37,119 bases of DNA, taken from the NCBI GenBank assembly GCA_046153685.1, contig JBJXGH010000103.1:1-37119 (forward strand), read 5' to 3'. Shown piece after piece: positions 15,050 through 22,666 of this stretch (positions within the stretch are counted from its first letter, which is position 1; each line of letters starts with the position of its first letter). The notes beneath the pieces were generated by a model. The model was not told where the DNA came from. It saw only the letters and a list, made by a program, of their open reading frames with translations, and made no database searches. The DNA comes from CAMAPP01 sp046153685 (lineage in GTDB: Bacteria; Pseudomonadota; Alphaproteobacteria; CADEGL01). The position numbers and the translations under genes are program-made.

Positions 15050-16399
15050 ATGGAAGGCGCACGCTCGCTTATCGAATCCGACCAGAAACACGTCATTCAT
15101 CCGCTGCACTTCGCCAAGGACAACGAAAATCCACTCGTCATCGTCGAAGGCCATGGCGAGATGCTGCGCGACGCAAATGGCAAGGAATACATAGACGGCC
15201 TGTCCGGCCTTTGGAACGTGAACGCGGGCCACGGCCGCAAGGAACTCGGCACCGTCGCCGCCGAACAGATTGGCAAGCTCGGCTTTGCCTCGGCCTATTC
15301 GGGCGCCACCAACCCCGCGGCGGTGAAGCTCGCCGAGAAGCTGGTGTCGATCGCCTACTCGAACACCTCCGCCGTGTACTTTACGACGGCGGGCGCGGAA
15401 TCCAACGAATCGGCCTTCAAGATGGCGCGCTTCTTCTGGAAGATTCGCGGCAAGCCCGAGAAGGTGAAGATTTTCTCGCGCATCCACGCCTATCACGGCC
15501 TGACCATGGCGGCGATGAGCGCCACGGGCATGGGCGTCTTTCACAAAATGTTCGGTCCGCTGGTGCCGAATTTTCTCCAGACTCCGGCGCCCTATCCCTA
15601 TCGCTGGCCCGGCAATGGCGATCCCGGCATCGAGGCGGCCGACGCGCTCGAGGCGGCGATCCTGAAGGAAGGGGCCGGGACGGTCGCGGCCGTCATCGCC
15701 GAGCCCGTAATGGGCGCCGGCGGCGTGATCGTACCGCCCGCGAGCTATTTCCCGCGCCTGCGCGCGATTTGCGACCGCCACGACGTGCTGCTGATCACCG
15801 ACGAAGTGATCACGGGATTTGGACGCACGGGCAAGTGGTTCGCATTGGGCCATTGGGGCGTCGAGCCCGATCTCACGACCTTCGCCAAGGGCGTGACCAG
15901 CGCCTATCTGCCGCTCGGCGGCGTGCTGGTTTCCAAGCGCGTCCACGCAGCCCTGCTCGAGGCGCCGGCGGATCAGAAGTTCATGCACGCCGCGACATAC
16001 TCGGGCCATCCCGTGTGCTGCGCCGTGGGCTTGCGCAATCTCGAGATCATCGAGAAGGAAGGTCTCGTCGAGCGTTCGGCGATCATGGGCAAGCGCTTGC
16101 TCGAAGGTCTCGAGACGTTGCGCAACAATCCAGCCGTCGGCGATGTGCGCGGCCTGGGCATGATGTGCGGCGTGGAATTGGTCGAGAGCCGGGACACGAA
16201 AAAGCCCGCGATCGGCCTCGGCGCCAAGATCATGCGCGAGGCGCTGTCACGCGGCCTATTGACCCGCGTGCGCGCTGGTGGCGCCGATCCGGCAATCGGC
16301 GACACTATCTGCGTCGCCCCGCCGCTGATGACGCCCGTCGAAACGCTCGACCGGATCGTGTCCATCCTGCAGGACTCGATCGTCGCCGCGAGCCGCTGA
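15050..16399 (+). CDS. Class III aminotransferase (omega-amino acid / beta-alanine:pyruvate type)
   Basis: A 449-residue fold-type-I PLP aminotransferase. It shows the PLP-phosphate segment TAGAESNESAFKMAR, the family signature LLITDEVITGFGRTGKWF with the PLP-binding Asp, and the Schiff-base lysine Lys280 (TTFAKGVTSAYLPLGG). This subgroup moves the amino group of beta-alanine, GABA, putrescine or other omega-amines to pyruvate or 2-oxoglutarate. A strong AGGGGGATAG site precedes the ATG. The gene stands alone and converges on an operon that encodes SDR and 3-hydroxyisobutyrate dehydrogenase-type enzymes, which could reduce or oxidise the semialdehyde product. That link is inference. Confidence 0.92.
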   Translation: MEGARSLIESDQKHVIHPLHFAKDNENPLVIVEGHGEMLRDANGKEYIDGLSGLWNVNAGHGRKELGTVAAEQIGKLGFASAYSGATNPAAVKLAEKLVSIAYSNTSAVYFTTAGAESNESAFKMARFFWKIRGKPEKVKIFSRIHAYHGLTMAAMSATGMGVFHKMFGPLVPNFLQTPAPYPYRWPGNGDPGIEAADALEAAILKEGAGTVAAVIAEPVMGAGGVIVPPASYFPRLRAICDRHDVLLITDEVITGFGRTGKWFALGHWGVEPDLTTFAKGVTSAYLPLGGVLVSKRVHAALLEAPADQKFMHAATYSGHPVCCAVGLRNLEIIEKEGLVERSAIMGKRLLEGLETLRNNPAVGDVRGLGMMCGVELVESRDTKKPAIGLGAKIMREALSRGLLTRVRAGGADPAIGDTICVAPPLMTPVETLDRIVSILQDSIVAASR

Positions 16400-16429
16400 A
16401 CGCGAACCGGCGGGCTGGCGGAAACTCCG

Positions 16430-17209
16430 CTAGCTCGCCGCCGTCCAGGTATTGTCCACGACGAGCGAGGCGCCGTTGACGAAACACGCGTCGTCGCTGG
16501 CCAGGAACAAGGCCGCGCGCGCAACTTCCTCCGGCTCGCAAATCCGTCCCTGAAGGCTGGCGATACCTTGTTCGGAGGCATCCCAGCCAAGCGCATTCAG
16601 CGCCGCGATTTCCCGCAAACCGTGCGCCGTGCGCACGAAGGCAGGACATAGGGCGTTGCAACGGATGTTCTTGTCCCGGTATTCGACCGCGATCGCGCGC
16701 GTCAATTGCAAGACGGCGCCCTTGGTCGTGCAATAGGCGCTTTCCATCGGCGCGGCCGTCATCCCGGATATGGACGAGGTGTTGACGATCACACCGCCGC
16801 CCGCGGCGATCATCCCCGGCAGAACCGCGCGCGTCATCAGGAACATGCTCTTGACGTTGACCGCCATCAATCGGTCCCAATCATTCTCGGTCGTATCGAG
16901 CAGGGATTGGACGAGAATCGTGCCCGCGTGATTGCATAGAATGTCGATGCGCCCGAACCGGTCGAGCGTTTCGGCGACTGCGCGTTCGACCTCGTCCGAT
17001 CGCGACACGTCCGCCGCGATGAAAAACGCCTCCCCGCCCGCGGAGTGGATTTCGGCCGCCACGCTCCGCCCCTCATCCGCTTGCACATCCAAGACCGCAA
17101 CGCGCGCGCCTTCGGCGGCGAACAGACACGACATCGCGCGCCCCATGCCACCCGCCCCGCCGGTGATCACCGCCGATTTTCCCGCAAGCCGCCTTCTGTT
17201 CTCCGCCAT
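16430..17209 (-). CDS. SDR family oxidoreductase
   Basis: A 259-residue classical SDR. The cofactor motif is TGGAGGMG (residues 16-23), the usual NNAG is NHAG (93-96), and the catalytic residues are Ser146, Tyr159 and Lys163 (AYCTTK). VLDVQ with Asp suggests NAD(H). It is the last gene of a four-gene minus-strand operon, only 11 bp behind the 3-hydroxyisobutyrate dehydrogenase-type gene, with GGGGTAGG as ribosome site. The Asn-to-His change in NNAG is seen in some family members and need not abolish activity. Substrate unknown. Confidence 0.89.
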   Translation of the reverse strand: MAENRRRLAGKSAVITGGAGGMGRAMSCLFAAEGARVAVLDVQADEGRSVAAEIHSAGGEAFFIAADVSRSDEVERAVAETLDRFGRIDILCNHAGTILVQSLLDTTENDWDRLMAVNVKSMFLMTRAVLPGMIAAGGGVIVNTSSISGMTAAPMESAYCTTKGAVLQLTRAIAVEYRDKNIRCNALCPAFVRTAHGLREIAALNALGWDASEQGIASLQGRICEPEEVARAALFLASDDACFVNGASLVVDNTWTAAS

Positions 17210-17220
17210 GGGGCCTACCC

Positions 17221-18189
17221 CTATTTCCCGCGCCGCCGAGCGCGACCCTTGCGCGCGGCGGGGTGCAGGGCGCGGACATCGACACCCGCCAAATCGGCGA
17301 GATAGTGCAAGCCCGCGATGATGTCCTTCTGCCCGTCGCCGCCCGCCCGCATCAATTGGTAGAATTCGAGCGCCAATTGGTTGAACAACAGCGGCACCTT
17401 GTGCTTGCGGCCGAGATCGCCCGCGAGCGCGTGGTCCTTATGCATGAGATCGACCGAGAATCCCGGATTAAAATCGTTGCGCCGGTAACGGGGCGCGAAA
17501 TAATCGGTCATCATATAGCTCTTCGCGTCGGTGCCGGCGAAGACGCGCATCAGGGCTTCGGGCGAGAAGCCCGCCGCGGCGCCGAGCACGAAACCCTCGA
17601 TCATCACGAGATTGTTGAGCCCGGCTATATGGTTGCTGATGAGCTTGACCGTGCTGCCCGATCCCGCCGGCCCGAGATAGAATGAATGTTTGCCGATGCC
17701 GTGCAGCACGGCCTTCGCGCGCTCATAGGCCGGCTTATCGCCGCCGACCATGAACGAAATTGTTCCAGCCGCCGCGCCGTCCGTGCCGCCCCCGCCGGGC
17801 TCGCCACCGCTGATCGGCGCGTCGAGATAATGCGCGCCGCGCGCCGCGGCCGCCTTGTGCATGGCGATGCACGACTCGGGATCGATGGTGCTGGCATCGA
17901 TGATGATGGCGCCGCGCTTTATCCCCGCGAGAATGCCTTGCGGCCCCAACATCGCGCCGCGCACCGCATCGGGCGAGGGCAGCGAGAGCACCAGCGTTTC
18001 GGAGCGCGCCGCAACCTCGCGCGCGCTTCGGGCGGCTATTGCGCCCGCGCGCACCACGCCCTTCATGCGCGAGCGGTTAAGATCGAAGACCGTCAACTGG
18101 CCGTTCGCGCGCATAAGATGTCGGGCGAAATGGCTTCCGACCATTCCAAGGCCGATCACGCCAATTCGTCCGAGCGGTGCTTTGGTCAT
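17221..18189 (-). CDS. NAD(P)-dependent beta-hydroxyacid dehydrogenase (3-hydroxyisobutyrate dehydrogenase type)
   Basis: A 322-residue beta-hydroxyacid dehydrogenase. The N-terminal Rossmann motif is GLGMVG (residues 13-18), the substrate-binding motif DAPISGG is at 123-129, and the catalytic lysine is Lys182 in STVKLISNH, with Asn186. The family oxidises 3-hydroxyisobutyrate, tartronate semialdehyde-related acids or L-serine-like compounds, or reduces the semialdehydes. A glycine-rich insertion (GEPGGGGTDGAA) after the substrate motif is unusual in length. The C-terminal tail is very basic (KGRARRRGK). It starts with a GGGAGAACG site 22 bp behind the Rossmann-protein gene. It could act on the product of the class III aminotransferase, which is inference. 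Confidence 0.9.
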   Translation of the reverse strand: MTKAPLGRIGVIGLGMVGSHFARHLMRANGQLTVFDLNRSRMKGVVRAGAIAARSAREVAARSETLVLSLPSPDAVRGAMLGPQGILAGIKRGAIIIDASTIDPESCIAMHKAAAARGAHYLDAPISGGEPGGGGTDGAAAGTISFMVGGDKPAYERAKAVLHGIGKHSFYLGPAGSGSTVKLISNHIAGLNNLVMIEGFVLGAAAGFSPEALMRVFAGTDAKSYMMTDYFAPRYRRNDFNPGFSVDLMHKDHALAGDLGRKHKVPLLFNQLALEFYQLMRAGGDGQKDIIAGLHYLADLAGVDVRALHPAARKGRARRRGK

Positions 18190-18211
18190 GACTTTCGTTC
18201 TCCCGTCGTCC

Positions 18212-19297
18212 TCATGGGGTCAGCGCCGCGACGAGGCGCGGAAAGCGGTCGAGCGCGCGCAAGGGGTCGAGCGGCTCGGCGAGAACCGGATCGATGCCCG
18301 CCATGATGGCGCACGCGCGTTCGGTATAGATCACCGTACCGTCGGCTTCGATGCGCGCGATCCCGTCATCGCCCGCGAGCGATTGGTTGAAGGCGACCGC
18401 GTCCTCGAGCGCGAGGTTCGGAGGCAAGTCGAACGCGATTTTCCCGCCCTCGACACGAATGGGATAGCCGCCAGGCAATCCACTCACGCCGGGGCAAGAC
18501 GCGCGGACCGCGGGCCCGCCGGGCAGCAGTGCCGCGACGACCGGCATCGAACTCGCGCAGGTGAGCGCGTTGAGATGCGCGCCCGATTCGAGGGGCGCGC
18601 CGCGATAGGCCCATTCCTCGCCGCGTTGTCCGCCCTCGCCGAGATAGACCCGGCAGCCATGCTCGGCGCGTTCCGGCCTCGCGCACGACAGCACCGCCCA
18701 GAGCGTGCTCGAATCACCGAGGATGCGAATGAGCGGCGGCTCCGATGGCGCCGCGCCGGTCTCGAACGCATGGCGGCGCAGCGCCGCCCGCACACGCGCC
18801 CAAATCATGGTGGCGTTGCCGAGCCCCAGGGCGGGCGCCAGGCCGAGGCGCGACATGATGGGGTGCGTGCCGTCGGGCCAGGACAGATTGATCACGGGGC
18901 CGGCCAGATTCACCGCGCGCGCCGCCGCCATGACGGACACCAGGATCGGCAATTGGGCGGCGAGCTGGATGCCCACGCCCGCCGAACGCATGGCGCGGAT
19001 GCGCGGCGCGTCGCCCGCGAGGATTTCCCACGGGCTCAGCAGGCTGGCGCATTGCAAAACGAGATCGGGCTTCTCGCGCCGCAACAACCCCTCGACATTG
19101 CCCTGACGCGTCGCATCGAGCGGGAGATAGCGTATCGGCACCGCATGGGAGGATTCGATCAGCGCCGCGAGTTCGGCCCCCCGACCCTTGCCGCCGCCGG
19201 CTAGAATCAACTCATCGACCAAGCCTTGCGACGTCAACGCCCAAGCGTAGCGCTGCCCCAGATCGCCCACTCCCACGATGAGGGCGCGTCCGGCCAT
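18212..19297 (-). CDS. Rossmann-fold NAD(P)-binding protein, saccharopine-dehydrogenase-like, function unknown
   Basis: A 361-residue protein with an N-terminal dinucleotide motif GVGDLG (residues 9-14) and a following segment like that of lactate or malate dehydrogenases (LVDELILAGGGKGRG). The middle (DLVLQCASLLSPWE) resembles saccharopine-dehydrogenase-type proteins that test an ester or lactone product. I do not recognise the C-terminal two thirds. It is coupled to the neighbours by 22-24 bp spacing in the order amidohydrolase B, this gene, hydroxyacid dehydrogenase, SDR, so it is probably a redox step in the same pathway. GGGAGCCAGAGCG precedes the ATG. No membrane segment or signal is seen. 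Confidence 0.65.
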   Translation of the reverse strand: MAGRALIVGVGDLGQRYAWALTSQGLVDELILAGGGKGRGAELAALIESSHAVPIRYLPLDATRQGNVEGLLRREKPDLVLQCASLLSPWEILAGDAPRIRAMRSAGVGIQLAAQLPILVSVMAAARAVNLAGPVINLSWPDGTHPIMSRLGLAPALGLGNATMIWARVRAALRRHAFETGAAPSEPPLIRILGDSSTLWAVLSCARPERAEHGCRVYLGEGGQRGEEWAYRGAPLESGAHLNALTCASSMPVVAALLPGGPAVRASCPGVSGLPGGYPIRVEGGKIAFDLPPNLALEDAVAFNQSLAGDDGIARIEADGTVIYTERACAIMAGIDPVLAEPLDPLRALDRFPRLVAALTP

Positions 19298-19321
19298 CGC
19301 TCTGGCTCCCGGCGCCGCCGC

Positions 19322-20467
19322 TCAGCGGAAATCGTAGAGACGCACGCAGTTGTCCCAAAGAATCTTTCGCTTGGCATCGTCAGCCAAGGGCTGTGCAACC
19401 AGGGTTTTCACGGAGTTTGGATATTTGCTGTCGGGGTGGGGAAAATCGGTCGAAAACACAATATTGTTTCCAGCGCCCCAATCTATGGCGTACTTGCCTG
19501 GAATCTCGTCGGCCTCGATGCCGACAAAGCACTGGCGCTTGAAGTAATCCGATGGCGGCAGCGGCACGCGACTTTTCACGACGTGTTGCCGCGCTTCCCA
19601 GTGCTCGTCCATGCGCCACAACCAGAACGGAACCCAGCTGCAATTGCCCTCGAGGAAGGCCAGGCGCAATTTCGGAAATCGCTCACACACCCCACCCTGG
19701 ATGAAGGACAGGCAGGCATACATCTGTTCGATGGGATGGGCCGCGACGTGTTCCGTCATCCACAAATCGGCGTGGATGCCCTGGAAGCGATCGCCCATCG
19801 CGACCGGAAGCTCGCACGGCGTGCCTTCGTGAAATCCGACCGCCATGCCGTATTTTTCGCACGCCGCCCAAAGCGGGTCGTAACAGGGATTGTGCCAGTT
19901 CCGGCCGCGTATGGGATTGGGGCGCAGGAAAACCGCAATGAAGCCGAGCTCCTCGCGGGCGCGCTTGACCTCCGCGATCGAGGCTTGGATGTCCTGCGCG
20001 GGCAACATGGCCGCGCCGTACATGCGTTTGGGATCGACCGCGCACATCTCAGCCAGCCAGTTGTTATAGGCGCGCGAAATCGCGGCGGCAAAGCCGTCGT
20101 CGTCATATTCCTTGGCATGGGCAAACAGACCGCGCGTCGGGTACAGCACGCCGACATCGATGCCCTCGGCATCCATCGCTTCGAGCTGACACTTTCCGTC
20201 CCAGCCGCGGCGATCAAAATCCTCGTAGATCTTGCGCCGGCCGTAATGATCGGTGAACCATTCGGTCATGCCCCCCTGATGGGGCGCCTGGACGCGAAAG
20301 CGCGAGATCACCCGCCCCTCGTGAATGAGATCCTGGTCGCCGAGATAATTGTTCGTGCCGACCGGAGCCCGGTCGCGGTACTTGGGCTCGATATACTTCG
20401 TCCAAAGATCGGCCGGCTCCTGGACATGCATATCGCTGTCCATGACTTTGAAACCCTTGAACGCCAT
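19322..20467 (-). CDS. Amidohydrolase family 2 protein (ACMSD-like), copy B
   Basis: A 381-residue TIM-barrel protein, paralogous to the one at 11361-12527. The first-strand metal motif again has Asp in place of the first His (DSDMH, Asp10, Asp12, His14). It keeps FHEGTPCEL, HPIEQMYA, LEGNCSWVP and the STDFPHPDSKYP segment with the catalytic Asp. The overall layout, including AEGIDVGVLYPTRG and KILWDN, matches copy A. It lacks the basic N-terminal tail of copy A. The start at 20467 has a GGGAGGCGGCG site. It leads a four-gene operon, and divergent from it lies a second LLM gene. Likely a decarboxylase or hydrolase; the substrate is unknown. Confidence 0.87.
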   Translation of the reverse strand: MAFKGFKVMDSDMHVQEPADLWTKYIEPKYRDRAPVGTNNYLGDQDLIHEGRVISRFRVQAPHQGGMTEWFTDHYGRRKIYEDFDRRGWDGKCQLEAMDAEGIDVGVLYPTRGLFAHAKEYDDDGFAAAISRAYNNWLAEMCAVDPKRMYGAAMLPAQDIQASIAEVKRAREELGFIAVFLRPNPIRGRNWHNPCYDPLWAACEKYGMAVGFHEGTPCELPVAMGDRFQGIHADLWMTEHVAAHPIEQMYACLSFIQGGVCERFPKLRLAFLEGNCSWVPFWLWRMDEHWEARQHVVKSRVPLPPSDYFKRQCFVGIEADEIPGKYAIDWGAGNNIVFSTDFPHPDSKYPNSVKTLVAQPLADDAKRKILWDNCVRLYDFR

Positions 20468-20493
20468 CGCCGCCTCCCATTGCCTCGTCACAC

Positions 20494-20507
20494 CTGCCGT
20501 TTGGCAG
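20494..20507. promoter_or_regulatory. Inverted repeat in the amidohydrolase B / LLM2 divergent region
   Basis: CTGCC-gttt-GGCAG lies 27 bases before the amidohydrolase B start, in a 239-bp divergent region. It shares the half-site CTGCCAA (read on the minus strand) with the inner repeat near 13662-13675 in the other LLM/amidohydrolase block. The sharing is short and may be chance. Confidence 0.3.
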
Positions 20508-20706
20508 TGCCCGTCGTGTTGCTGAAATCGGAGAAATACTCGGCACTTGCCGCGCGGGCGTCAATGCCTGCGCGATTGCATCGCCCACCGCGATTTCGAA
20601 CAACCCCAAGCCGCGGCCAGTTGCGCCGTCCTTCATCGTGCGCTCAAATGACGGGTCGTTTCGACCGCGCGCTCCGCCGCGTCGAGATTGTGGGAGGCAC
20701 TACTTC

Positions 20707-21744
20707 GTGAAATTTTCCATTGGCATCAATTTCGAGCGCCGCGACCCTAGCGAAGACATGCGCGCGGTCGAAGAGAACGCGCTCGAGTTCGTGCTGATGG
20801 CCGAGGACGCGGGCTTCGAGAAAATTTGGGTGCCCGAGCATCACGGCATCGAGATGATCGCGGCGCCCAATCCCTTCGTGATCATCGCGGGTTGGGCCGC
20901 CCGGACCAAGCGGATCCGCCTCGGCACCGCCACGATCGTCGCACCCTATTGGCACCCCTTGCGCCTCGCAGGCGAAGCCGCGCTCGCCGATTTGATGAGC
21001 CATGGCCGGCTTGAACTCGGCATCGCGCGCGGTGCCTTCCAGTATGAATTCGACCGCCTGGCCGGCGGCCTGCCCCAGGAACGCGGCGGCGAATACGTGC
21101 GCGAGATCGTGCCCCTAGTGGTGAAGCTGTGGCAGGGCGATTGCGCCCATGACGGCCCGCTCTGGTCGTTCCCGGAGGTCACGTCCGTTCCCAAGCCTGT
21201 CCAAAAGCCCCATCCGCCCATCTGGATCGGCGCGCGCAGCCCCGAGACCTTCGGCTGGGCCATCGAGAATGGCTACAACATCATGACCACGCCGCTTCAG
21301 CGGCCCTTCAGCGATATCGAATTCCTCGCGCGGAAATTGGCCACTGCCATATCCGAGCGAAACCCCGGCCATAAGCCGCGCTTCATGACGCTGCGGCGCG
21401 GCTGTGTTTACGAATCGCCCGGGGACTGGATGCGCGTCGTGCCCGTCGTCATGGAATACGCGCAGAAATTTCAAAGCCTGTTCCACAACAAGCGCGGAGT
21501 CCTCGACGGCTTTCCCGAGCGCGTGCGGCTCGAGGACATGCCACCCTCGCCCGACTTCACGCCCGAGTCGATTCGCGAGAATTTGATGTTCGGCACGCCT
21601 GACGAGGTGGTGCGCAAGCTCAAGATGTACGAGGCGGCTGGGGTCGATGAGTTCTGCCTCGGCGCCACGTTCGGCCTGCCCCATGAGATGACGAAACGCT
21701 CGATAGAACTGTTCCGGGACGAGGTCATGCCCCATTTCCACTAG
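20707..21744 (+). CDS. LLM class flavin-dependent oxidoreductase, copy 2
   Basis: A 345-residue luciferase-like monooxygenase. Typical segments are FEKIWVPEHHG, the strand RLGTATIVAPYWHPLRLAGEA, LMSHGRLELGIARGAFQYEF and PPIWIGARSPETFGWA. It starts with GTG (GTGAAATTTTCC) at 20707, with GGGAGGC ten bases before. It leads a plus-strand operon with an amidohydrolase and a TPP enzyme, and is divergent from amidohydrolase B. The family uses reduced flavin supplied by a partner, and no partner gene is in sight. It differs clearly from LLM1 and LLM3 and is not a recent copy of either. Confidence 0.9.
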   Translation: MKFSIGINFERRDPSEDMRAVEENALEFVLMAEDAGFEKIWVPEHHGIEMIAAPNPFVIIAGWAARTKRIRLGTATIVAPYWHPLRLAGEAALADLMSHGRLELGIARGAFQYEFDRLAGGLPQERGGEYVREIVPLVVKLWQGDCAHDGPLWSFPEVTSVPKPVQKPHPPIWIGARSPETFGWAIENGYNIMTTPLQRPFSDIEFLARKLATAISERNPGHKPRFMTLRRGCVYESPGDWMRVVPVVMEYAQKFQSLFHNKRGVLDGFPERVRLEDMPPSPDFTPESIRENLMFGTPDEVVRKLKMYEAAGVDEFCLGATFGLPHEMTKRSIELFRDEVMPHFH

Positions 21745-21785
21745 GATGCAGCGCCGCGTCAAATCCGCTTGATAGGGAATAGAAC

Positions 21786-22619
21786 ATGACCGCGAGGCGC
21801 ATTCCCGTCGATTGGCATACCCATATCTGGCTGCCCGAGCACTTTGGCGGCAATGTCCGCACGCCCGCCGGAAGCGACGTGACACGCGGCTCGCCCGAGC
21901 GAGCGCGCGAAGCCATGGAAGGCGTCGATCGCTACGTGGTCGTTGGCCTGCAAACCCCTTGGCTGCACATCCCGAATGACTTCATCGCCGAGCAGGTGAA
22001 AAACTCGAAAGGCCGAGCGATCGGTTTCGCCTGCGTCGATCCCAAGGCGGACGACGCGCCGCGCGAAATGGAGCGTGCCATCGGCGAGCTGGGCCTGCAC
22101 GGCTTGAAGCTGTCGCCGACCTATCAGGGATTCGACCCAAGGGATAAATCCGCGTGGCGCCTTTATGAAATCGCCGACCGCCTGAATATTCCGCTGATGT
22201 GGCACGTCGGCGGCGGCGCCGCCATCACGTCCACGCTCGAAAACGGCAACCCGCTCCTGCTCGATCCCATCGCGCGCGCCTTCCCCAATCTGCGGATGAT
22301 CGTCGCCCATTTCGGCCAGCCGCACATGGAAGAGACCGTGATGCTGGTACGCAAAAACAAGAACGTATTCACGGATTTGTCGGCGCGCTTCCACCGCCCC
22401 TGGCAGCTTTACAACGGCCTCGCCGTCGCCAAGGAATACGGCATCCTTCCAAAAATCCTGTTCGGTTCCGACTATCCGAACAGATCGCCCATGGAAGCAC
22501 TCGAATTGTTCCGGCGCCTAAGCAAGATGACGGAAGGCACGAATTTGCCGCACATCACGCCCGAAGACATCGATTCGATCGTTTACGACCGACCCCTGAA
22601 CCTGCTCGGCTTTGACTGA
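21786..22619 (+). CDS. Amidohydrolase family 2 protein, copy C
   Basis: A 277-residue compact amidohydrolase-2 protein. Unlike copies A and B it keeps the full first-strand HxH motif (His11 and His13 in DWHTHIW). Further landmarks are LKLSPTYQGFDP, the metal-ligand region PLMWHVGGGAA, VAHFGQPHMEE and the catalytic Asp in LFGSDYPNRSP. This matches ACMSD/hydrolase-like enzymes of the family. AGGGAATAG precedes the ATG. It sits 41 bp after LLM2 and 47 bp before the TPP enzyme, so it shares their operon. It could hydrolyse or decarboxylate the LLM product. The reaction is not determined by the sequence. Confidence 0.88.
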   Translation: MTARRIPVDWHTHIWLPEHFGGNVRTPAGSDVTRGSPERAREAMEGVDRYVVVGLQTPWLHIPNDFIAEQVKNSKGRAIGFACVDPKADDAPREMERAIGELGLHGLKLSPTYQGFDPRDKSAWRLYEIADRLNIPLMWHVGGGAAITSTLENGNPLLLDPIARAFPNLRMIVAHFGQPHMEETVMLVRKNKNVFTDLSARFHRPWQLYNGLAVAKEYGILPKILFGSDYPNRSPMEALELFRRLSKMTEGTNLPHITPEDIDSIVYDRPLNLLGFD

Positions 22620-22666
22620 GATCCCTGTACCCCGCCGCGAACAAGCGCAACGAGCGGATCAATCCC

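Noticed and set aside
14046..15062. A 338-codon minus-strand frame across the class IV aminotransferase and the gap behind it
   Set aside because: Most of it is antisense to the aminotransferase. Only the part near 14700-14900 has protein-like codon use, which is noted as a possible remnant but not called.
19226..20710. A 494-codon open frame on the plus strand opposite amidohydrolase B
   Set aside because: It is antisense to a gene with clear family motifs and a good ribosome site, and its translation has no recognisable domain. GC-rich codon use produces such shadow frames.
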